Shown here piece after piece: positions 13,603 through 23,150 of a stretch of DNA of 64,000 nt (position 1 is its first letter; every line of letters starts with the position of its first letter). The stretch spans positions 2,170,001-2,234,000 of the forward strand of contig JAJFPB010000001.1 in assembly GCA_020881915.1 (NCBI GenBank), read 5' to 3'. The DNA is from Paramyrothecium sp. XJ0827. Its lineage: Eukaryota; Ascomycota; Sordariomycetes; Hypocreales; Stachybotryaceae. A model generated the notes under the pieces. The model was given only the letters and a program-made list of their open reading frames with translations, did not search any database and was not told where the DNA came from. The translations under genes were made by a program, and so were the position numbers.

Positions 13603-16600
13603 ATGGCCGTCACGAATGGCGTTGTCGGCGACATCCCGGTCACCAACGGCCACTCTTCAAAAATCCAGACAGATAGCAGTCCAGAGCCTATCGCAATCGT
13701 GGGCATTGGTCTGAAGTTGCCCGGAAACGTCGAGAACTCTGAAGAATATTGGGACCTACTCGTCAATGGCAAAAACACAAACCGGGAGATTCCGGATAGT
13801 CGCTTCGGTGGCGCGGCATTCAAGAGTAAATCTGGGACGCCCGGTACCCTAAAGAGCATCCATGGTCACTACCTTGACTGCGATGTGGACAGATTGGACG
13901 CTTCGTTCTTCTCGATGAGTAAAGCGGAGGTTGCGCGACTTGATCCCCAATCGAGGCTATTACTGGAGGTCATTTATGAATGCATGGAGAGCGGCGGCCA
14001 AAGTAACTGGCGCGGGCGCAAGATTGGCTGCTATGTTGGCGTTTTCGGTGAGGATTGGCTCGATATTAATGCAAAGGATCCCCAATACCTGGGCATGCAT
14101 CGCATTCTCGGGTACGGTGATTTCGCTCTATCGAATCGTGCGTCATATGAATATGACTTGCGCGGACCTAGGTGAGTACTTATCACGGCGGAAATATAAC
14201 ATTATCACAGTAATGCTTACAAAGCTGGATATAGTATGACTATCCGCACTGCCTGCTCCTCATCCCTGGTGGCGCTTCACGAGGCCTGCGAGGCCATCTA
14301 CAAGGGCGAGTGCGAGGGCGCAATCGTTGCTGGCACGAGCCTGTTCCTCTCACCCACGATGACGCTCGCGCTCCATGAGCAAGGAGTGCTGTCACCTACA
14401 GGCTCATGTAAGAGTTTTGACGCCAAGGCCGACGGTTACGCTCGAGGCGAGGCCATCAATGCGGTATATGTGAAGAAACTCAGCGATGCTTTACGGGATG
14501 GCGACCCAATCCGCGGTGTTATTCGCGCCACTTCGACCAACTTCGACGGCAAGACGCTCGGCATCACGAATCCCAGACTCGAGGCTCACGAGGAGCTCAT
14601 GCGCCGCGCATACAGCATCGCTCGCCTAGACCCCTCGGATACGGCCTTTGTCGAGTGTCATGGAACTGGCACTCCTGTAGGTGACCCGACGGAAACGGGT
14701 GCAGTTGGCAAAGTCTTTTGCGACAAGAAGGGTCTCTTCATCGGTTCCGTAAGTGGGAGTGTGATCCAAAGGCGATCATAGAGATTGCGCCAAGGCTTGG
14801 GGGTTTTGAGACTAATAGAATCCAGGTGAAACCCAACGTGGGCCACGCAGAGGGTGCCTCCGGTCTAAATAGCTTGATCAAGGCCGTTCTTTCTCTGGAA
14901 AACAACACTATCCCCCCCAACATCAACTTCTCCGAGCCCAGCCCCAAGAGTCAGTTCTTTCTACTTCCTGAATCTGAGGCCTTGAGATCCTAACTATGGC
15001 ACAGTCAAATGGGATAAGTTTGGTTTCCAGGTGCCTGTCACACCTACGCCTTTTCCTGAGGATCGAGCCGCTCGTGTCTCGGTCAACTGCTTCGGCGTTG
15101 GTGGTGCCAATGCGCATGTAAGTACAAGCGGTGAAGGTTTTCCTCTGGCCGCAACTTTACTTATGACATTATCTATAGGTCATTGTTGATGCCGCGAAGC
15201 CCTACATTCAGAAGCAGATCGCCAACGTTCCTGACGTTGGTAAGCAGCTCTTTGTCTTCTCCGCTCACCGACAGGATTCTCTCCAAAAGAGAGCGTCCAG
15301 CGTTTTCGAGTATGCTGAAAAGCATCAAGATCGTCTTGCCGATATTGCGTACACTCTCGGCTGCCGCCGCGAGCCTCTCGCGCACCGTGCTTTTGCTGTA
15401 TTTGATGAAACCTCGCCACCCGAAATCTCACCAGTCGTCAAGTCCAAGGATGCTCCTGCTTTGAACTTCATCTTCACAGGCCAGGGAGCCCAGTGGGCTG
15501 GCATGGGCGCGGATCTCATGACAAGTTATCCAGGCTTTTTGGAAGACATCCGGGTTATGGACAAATGCCTCCAGGGCCTGCCTCACCCGCCGCCTTGGAC
15601 CATTGAGGGTGAGTGGATCAGAGATGAATTTTGTCTAAGGAAGCTAACCATGAATTAATAGAGGAGTTGTTGAAGTCTAAGGAGGACAGCAGAATCCAGA
15701 AGCCCGAGTTCTCTCAGCCCATATGTACAGCACTGCAGGTTGGTCTGGTAAACCTGCTTAGGACCTGGGGCATCCGCCCGGCTGCTGTAGTCGGTCACTC
15801 CAGCGGTGAAATGGGGGCTGCCTACGCAACTGGCGCTCTTACACTGGAGGCGGCAATCACCATTGCATACTACCGTGGTCAAGTTACCCAACAGTACGGC
15901 CGTGATGGTGGCATGGCAGCCGTTGGACTGGGTCGTGCTGACGCCACCCCTTACCTCAAGGAAGGCGTCGTGATTGCTTGCGAGAACAGCCCCAAGAACG
16001 TGACCTTGTCGGGTGACAACGACAAGCTCGATGAAGTTCTTGAGCAGATCAAGGCTGACAAGCCTGACTGCTTTGCCCGCCGGCTCCGTGTTGAACGCGC
16101 CTATCACTCGCACCATATGAAGGAAATCGGCGACGTTTATGAAAAGCTCCTTGAGAACCTGCCTAGAGACGCGAAGCCAGCCGTTCCCTTCTTCTCCAGT
16201 GTTACCGCCAAGCAGATTAAGCGCGCCGGCAACCTAGGTGCTTCGTACTGGCGGGAGAACCTGGAGAACCCCGTGCTCTTCGCGCCTGCGGTGACCCTGA
16301 TGCTGCACGCCGCGCCGACTGATAGCCTCTTCCTTGAGATCGGCCCTCATTCCGCTCTTGCTGGACCCCTTCGAGACACCTTCAAGTCCGTTCAGCTTCC
16401 CACGGCTGCGACCTACGTTGGCACGCTGGTTCGCAACGAGAGCGCCACCAAGTCGATGCTCACCACTCTGGGCCGTCTCTTCCAGGAGAACGTGCCCCTC
16501 GACCTGTCCCTGGCCACTCCCGGCCGTACGGTGTTGACTGATCTTCCCAACTACGCCTGGAAGCACGATACCGTCTTCTGGGATGAGAGCCGCGTCGCTC

Positions 16601-19600
16601 ATGAGTGGCGACACCGCAAATTTCATCCCCACGAGCTGCTGGGCCTCCGAATCATGGAGTCGGATGAGGTCGAGCCCAGCTGGAGGAACATGCTGCGCCT
16701 CGACCACGTGCAGTGGGCCCGCGACCACAAGATTCAGGAAGATGTTGTCCTTCCCGGAGCAGCCTACATCGCCATGGCTGTCGAAGCCGTACGTCAACTG
16801 CAGGGCGGTGGCGAGACTGATGCGACACTTCGCCAGATCGATATCAAGTCCGCGCTTGTGCTGCGTGAGTCTCAGGACCACGAGATCATTACCCATCTGC
16901 GCCCGCTCCGCCTCACAAACAGCCTCGATTCAGCATGGTATGAGTTCTCCATTTCTTCTTACAATGGCAGTAACTGGATGAAGCACTGCACTGGCCAGGT
17001 CCGGCCTGGCAAGGACGCCATCACCAGTACTGAGGATGTCAGCCCCATGCCACGTCTCGTTTCCACCGCCGGCTGGTACCGCGTCATGAAGAAGGTTGGT
17101 CTCAACTATGGCCCGGAGTTCCAGATCATGGACAACATTACTGCTAGTCCTGGCCAAAACAAGGCCTCTGCCAGCTTGAAGAACCGTGAGCCCGGAACAG
17201 ATGTGGATTACTATCCGCTCCACCCTTCAATTATCGACCAGGTCCTCCAGGCCTTTACGGTTGCCATCGCTGATGGCATGACCCGCCAGTTCACTAAACT
17301 GTGCGTTCCACGCTATATTGAATCCATCTACATCAACAAAGGCTCTCCGGAGATGCGCCTCGGGGTTACTGGCTGCGCCAGCGCTACCGGCGCCATCCGC
17401 GGTGCCGCAACCATCAAGGCTGGTGACGAGCTCATTCTCAACCTTACCGGCGGCGAGTTTACACCATTGGACGATGGTGATTCCGGCGAAGACGCTGAGC
17501 CTACGCCAGCCGCTGTGCTCAACTGGAAACCGGATGTCGACCTTGTTGCCCCCGACCATCTCATTCGCCCTATCCGCAGCGCACGAGAGGAAGGTCCGAA
17601 GCTCGAGAGGCTGGCACTTCTCCTGATGCTCGACACTCTGCGCCGCGTCGAGGGCATCGAGGCGGCCGAGCATCTCGACAAGTTCCGGCAGTGGCTCGGT
17701 GCTCAGCGCACCGTCGCCGCGGACGGCAAGTTTGAGCACGTCACGGACAGCAGCCGACTCGCCGGACTTGATCCAGCTGGCCTGGCGGCTGAGATCACGG
17801 CTGCGGAGATCGAAGCCTCTCAGAGCGGCGGCGCCAACGTCGCAAAGGTGATCACTCGCCTCGCCGCGAGTGTCGAGGCCATCTTCAAGGGCGAGGTCGA
17901 CGTCGACGATATGCTCGCCCAGGACGGCGGGCTTGACAGCATTAACAGCTTCATGAATTCTAGATGTGACTATAGTGAATACCTCGCTCTTCTGGGCCAC
18001 GCAAACCCTACCATGAGGGTCTTGGAGATCGGCGCAGGCAGATCAGGCATGACCGCCGACGTCCTCCGCGGCCTCAAGGGCAGCGGCGGCGAACGCATGT
18101 ACGTCCGCTACGTATACACTGATGCGTCGGAAAAGTCCTTCGAGGCTGCCCAAGACCGCTTCAAGAACTACGAGAAGGTTGATTACAAGGTCCTCGACAT
18201 CACCGCGGATCCCGTAGAGCAGGGTTTCGAAGCCGAGACCTTTGACCTTGTTGTTGCCTCCAACGCAAGTCAACTCCCATCATTCATATCTTACTCATGC
18301 ATGCTAACAATGGAACAGTCGCTCCATACGACTCCCAACATCCAGGAGAGTCTACGCAACGTTCGCAAGCTGATGAAGCCTGGTGCTCGCCTCTTGCTGC
18401 AGGAGCTCGACCCTGCCTTCAAGGTCTTCAATTTCATCAATGTAAGTCTCCATTCACACAGCAAGTCTTTTCCAAGATCGCTAACATTGAATAGGGGTTC
18501 CGGTCCGAGTGGTGGGTCGGTGCTGCCGATGGGCGCACTGAAGCCCCTTATATCGACGCGGCCAGATGGGACAACGAGCTCCGAAGCGCGGGCTTCTCTG
18601 GTAATGATGCTATTGTCTTCGATGACTATCACCCTTATCACATCAACGCCAGCATCATCTCCACTCTCGGCACCCCTTCTCAAGCCCCAGGGGAAGTTGT
18701 GATCCTCACCAAGGCCAACGACGGCCCAGCAAAGGTTCTTGGCGATCTTCTGGCTCTGCAGGGATTTGCCGTCTCCACGGGCACCCTCGCCGACGAGCCT
18801 CGCGCCGGCGCCGATGTCATCTCGCTGCTTGACCTCGAGAAGCCCTTCTACTATGCCATGTCGGCTGAGGAGATGCAGCAGTGGCAGGGCTACATTGGCA
18901 AGTTCCCCGCCGACAAGGCACTGCTCTGGGTTACGGGCCACGCCCAGGTCGGCACCAAGGACGCTCGCTACGCGACGACGATTGGTGCTACTCGCAACGT
19001 CCGCTCCGAGCTCTCGCTTGACTGGGCTACTCTTGAGCTCGACATCAACGCCTTTGAGGCGGAGAGTGTCGCCATCGTGTTCGAGAAATTCCGCAACCGC
19101 ACCAAGGGCGTCCAGTTCGATCCTGAATGGGAATATGCTATGGTCGACAACCAAGTTCTCATTCCCCGCTACCAGTGGATCGACATGGCCCTCAACAGCC
19201 TTGACAGTGCCGGCGAGGGCCCTCGTAAGTTGGAGATTGCCCGCATGGGCCAGCTTCAGACCCTCCAGTGGATCGAGGATCTGCCAGTCGACATCAAGGA
19301 TAACGAGGTTATCGTCGAGCCTCGAGCAGTAGGCATGAACTTCAAAGATGTCCTCGTTGCCATGGGCATCGTCGAAGGCTACAAGCCTGGCTTGGGCATC
19401 GAGTGCTCCGGCGTCATCAGCAAGGTCGGTGCCAATGTCAAGAGCCTCTCCGTGGGTGACCGCGTCATGACCATCGGCCACGGCTGCTTCACGACGAGCT
19501 TCGTGACCGAAGCCAGCCTCGTTACCAGAATCTCAGACAAGCTGAGCTTCGAGGAAGCGGCCACCATTCCTTGCGTATACGCCACCGCCATTCATGCTCT

Positions 19601-21454
19601 GATCAACCTCGGTGGCATGACTGAGGACGACAGCGTCCTTATTCACTCAGCCTGTGGCGGCGTCGGCATCGCCGCCATCAACATTGCTCAGATGGTGGGC
19701 GCCAAGATCTACGCCACCGTTGGTAACCCCGACAAGGTCCAGTATCTGGTCGACAACTTTGGCATCCCCCGTGAGCACATCTTCAACTCGCGTGACTCGT
19801 CCTTCTACGGCGATCTCATGGCTGCCACCAACGGTCGCGGTGTCGACCTGGTCCTCAACTCCCTATCCGGAGAGCTTCTTCATGTTTCCTGGAAGTGTGT
19901 CGCTCAGTTTGGCAAGATGCTGGAGATTGGAAAGCGTGACTTCATCGGCAAGGCCCAGCTGGGCATGGACGTCTTCGAGTCCAACCGATCCTTCCATGGC
20001 ATTGACATGTCCCAGATGGCTGTGGAACGTCCTGAAGTGTGTCAAAAGTGAGTTTACTTAATCCCTTGGTGAGTATGTGAAGCGACAATGTTAACCGGGT
20101 TGGCAGGATCCTCATTCAATTCAATAAGTACTACGACAGCGGCAAGATCAAGCCCATCACCCCCATGAAAACCTTCAGCGCACCCGAGGTTATCGATGCC
20201 TTCCGCTATATGCAAAAGGGCCAGCACATTGGCAAGATCGTCGTCACCATGCCTGAGAACGCCTCTGAGCTTGAGGTTGCCTCCAAGCCCCAGGTTGCCA
20301 CGTTCCGCGCCGACGCCTCCTATCTCCTGGTCGGTGGGTTCGGCGGTCTTGGGCGCTCAGTCTCCAACTGGATGGTCCAGAACGGCGCACGCCATCTCAT
20401 CTTCTTGTCTCGCTCTGCCGGCGATTCCGAGAAGGACCAGATCTTCATCCGCGAACTCGAAGCGCAAGGCTGTGCGGTGCAGACCATCAAGGGCAGCGTC
20501 ACCAAGATCGACGACGTCAGGAGAACCGTCACGGAGGCTGGCAAGCCTATTGCCGGCGTCTTCTTGATGACCATGGTTCTCAGGGATCGTGCCATTTCCC
20601 AGCTCACCCACGATGACTGGTTTGAGGCCGCGAACCCCAAGGTGGAGGGCGCTATTAACCTGCATGAGGCTCTGAAGGAGGTTAACCTTGACTTCTTCAT
20701 CCTGTTCTCGTCCATCTCGTACGTGGTGGGTCAGATCGGCCAGGCCAACTACTCGGCTGCCAACGCGTTCCTGGCTGCTTTCACGCAGTACCGTCACAGC
20801 CTAGGCTTGCCCGCTTCGGTTCTCAATGTAGGTGTCATGGACGATGTTGGCTACGTTGTCGAAAACCAGTCTCTCCTGGACCAGTTCAAGGCCCTGAGCT
20901 ACCATCTCCTCAAGGAGAACGACCTGCTGGAAGGCCTGACCTTTATGCTGTCGCACCAGAAGCCTGCCCCTGCCGTAGAGGGATCTTTTGTGAACCCAGC
21001 CGAACTGGTCATTGGCCTGAAGAGCACGAAGCCTCTATCGGACCCCAACAACCGCGCGGTGTGGAAGAGAGACCGCCGCATGGCTGCGTCTCACATGAAG
21101 GACGCCGATGCCGCTGCTGGTGGTTCCGGCAACGAAGACTTGGGCCAGTTTGTCAAGAACGTCAACGCGGACCCCTCGCTGCTCGACGTTCAGGCCAACC
21201 TCGACTTCCTCACCACCGCAATCGGCGAGTGCATCTACAGCCTCATGTCTCGCTCGCCTAGTGAGCTGGACATTAACATAACGTTGACCAATCTGGGTGT
21301 CGACTCTCTGGTTGCCATTGAGATCCGCAACTGGTGGCGCCACACCCTCGGTCTCAATTCCAGTGTTCTGGAGATCATGGGCGCTGGAAGCATCGCCATG
21401 CTGGGCAAGCTGGCTGCCGATGGCATCAAGAAGGCACACGCCCCTGCCGCTTGA
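13603..21454 (+). CDS. Highly reducing polyketide synthase, KS-AT-DH-cMT-ER-KR-ACP (2458 aa, 9 exons)
   Basis: Exons are 13603-14171, 14235-14748, 14826-14949, 15005-15117, 15179-15608, 15662-18264, 18319-18441, 18495-20047 and 20107-21454; all phases close. KS: Cys197 in RTACSSS, His332 in [11 protein letters not shown], His368 in NVGHAEG. AT: from [10 protein letters not shown] (about aa 538), Ser630 in GHSSGE. DH: His939 ([12 protein letters not shown]) and Asp1109 ([10 protein letters not shown]). C-methyltransferase: SAM loop LEIGAGRSG at about aa 1370. ER: GGVG nucleotide loop at about aa 1880. KR: GGFGGLG at about aa 2085, with the Ser/Tyr/Asn set in FSSISY...NYSAAN. ACP: phosphopantetheine Ser2410 in GVDSL. 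All domains look active. The enzyme should build a methylated, fully or variably reduced chain from malonyl-CoA, iteratively, in the cytosol. There is no thioesterase, reductase or condensation domain, so release needs another protein. Product unknown. Confidence 0.95.
18265..18318 (+). other. GC-AG intron in the PKS methyltransferase domain
   Basis: The segment begins GCAAGT, contains the branch-like GCTAAC and ends ACAG. It is 54 bp, phase 0 and free of stop codons. Removing it restores the family pattern VVASN-SLHTTPN; keeping it inserts 18 residues into the cMT domain. GC-AG introns are a known minor class in fungi. The splice is inferred from family alignment. Confidence 0.75.
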
Positions 21455-23150
21455 AAGAAATTGTTGAAACCTGATTCTGATCACCATGTTCCTTTGTCCT
21501 CCTTGGAGTATTTTCCGGTTCTAACCATGTATTTGATACCTCGATGCGTCTCTAGATTATATCCTTATAATTCTTCTTTCTCAGCACCAATATACATTAC
21601 ACATCAGACGCTTCCATTTGGTGCACAATGGTGATACAAAAAGATGTCAAGTAAGTAGACTATCTTCACTGAGGTTGACATTGGACATTGTTGGCACGAA
21701 GCCTGACTCCCAGCCAAATACTTCCGAGGCAAAGAGTGTGACGTAGCCCGCCATAGCAATCGTCCTTAAGAGGCAGCGCAATCACGTCTTCTGGAATGGG
21801 AGAGCATTGTTCAGGCCAGCCAGTGACGTCGACATCGCGCCTCTTCCGCCACAAACACGGGAACTATTGGAGATGCCGCTAACCTTCCGGAGCTATCGTC
21901 TTGGCATCCATACATGAAACCACCCATTTGCCATTTTCCAAGCCCTCGAATAACATTAAGTCGCCGTTGCCGACACTAACGCCACCTCTTAATGTATACA
22001 CAAGCACTACTGAAGCACTACTGAAGCACTACACAAACACTCCACCTGATCCGGAGCACCACTCAATGGCGTCTTGAGTAATTGATTGAGGTTCATGACA
22101 GCGAAAGTAAACTAGAGAGGGAAAATTCTTCCTTCTTTTCTTAGTCTCGGGCTTGACTAAGTGGTTGTAGTGTTAACCTTTCCACCTCATGCAACCACTA
22201 GTGCCGGTGCTTGTTTTTACTAGCGTAACGACATCGCCTCCGCCTAAGCCTCAAACACATACATGCTCTCGTGGACTGAATACCTACTGTCAACTTTTCA
22301 ATAATCTACCAACAAGCAAGTTTGCGAATCAGTTACACATACTCGGACGTAAAGTTGAACTGCCCCCCCTTTTTCAAGATCGGCTTCACACGATCTTCCA
22401 TCACCCCGATACATAATCAGCGTACTAGTGAACATGTGGAGTAGATTTTATCATCGATTCACTATCTGTTGTAGATGTCAATACATGACAACAAATATCT
22501 CTGCTTCAATCCAAGCGGCCTATTCCTTAGGCGCGTATCCCCTCGTGTCGCCGCTCGTGCTAGAGTCAAGACAAAGTCCAATGTACATGGTTTGATCCCT
22601 GATCTCCCGTCCAACATATTGCCAAGCTAGGCATCGACAGTACATGAACGTTCCCACGGCGGCTCACAAACACTGAGCTCCTCATCAACACCATCTCGCT
22701 GACACTTTTATAGATAAAAAAATTAAGAAATAAATGGTGCTCAGGTCACCAGAATAGAGCCGAAGAAGGTATAAAAGCAGATGTAGGCTCTATCCTGTAA
22801 TCGTTGTGCCTGGCAAAAGGGGTGTACTGATGTGTGGAGCAACGGATGACCAAGTTAAGTCTATATCCATAGCACATCGTGCTGCCACAAAAACCAAACA
22901 ACTAGAACAGAAAAATGACAATAGGAAGATTTCGGGGTGTCAGTGCATGGCGACGTTGGAGACATGCGCCAGCGGACTGGCACGCAGATCGATGCAAAGA
23001 AAGAGGTTTCGGGTTCGCCGCTTTCAAAAGAGTCCCTCCCGAAAGGGGTATCGAAGTGTAAGAATGGATAGATAGAAACGCAGATGTGAGATAAATGAGA
23101 CATGATTTTGTGTAGTGATAACATGACTGTGGACATGACGTCTAGTTCCA
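21455..23150. other. Convergent intergenic, PKS to mucin gene
   Basis: These are the 3' ends of two convergent genes. They include an 11-bp tandem repeat near 22002 and a minus-strand frame of 62 codons (21666-21854) with a protein-like stretch and no family match. No complete gene is supported. Confidence 0.5.
22002..22032. repeat. Tandem repeat of 11-bp unit AAGCACTACTG
   Basis: There are two perfect copies (22002-22012 and 22013-22023) and a third partial copy (22024-22032), about 550 bp downstream of the PKS stop. No function is evident. Confidence 0.85.

Noticed and set aside
18291..19481. 396-codon minus-strand frame inside the PKS gene
   Set aside because: It is antisense to the cMT and ER coding region, whose motifs are intact on the plus strand. 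It is a codon-bias shadow.
21666..21854. Protein-like 62-codon minus-strand frame downstream of the PKS
   Set aside because: Too short, with no start context, exon partner or family match. Perhaps a relic.
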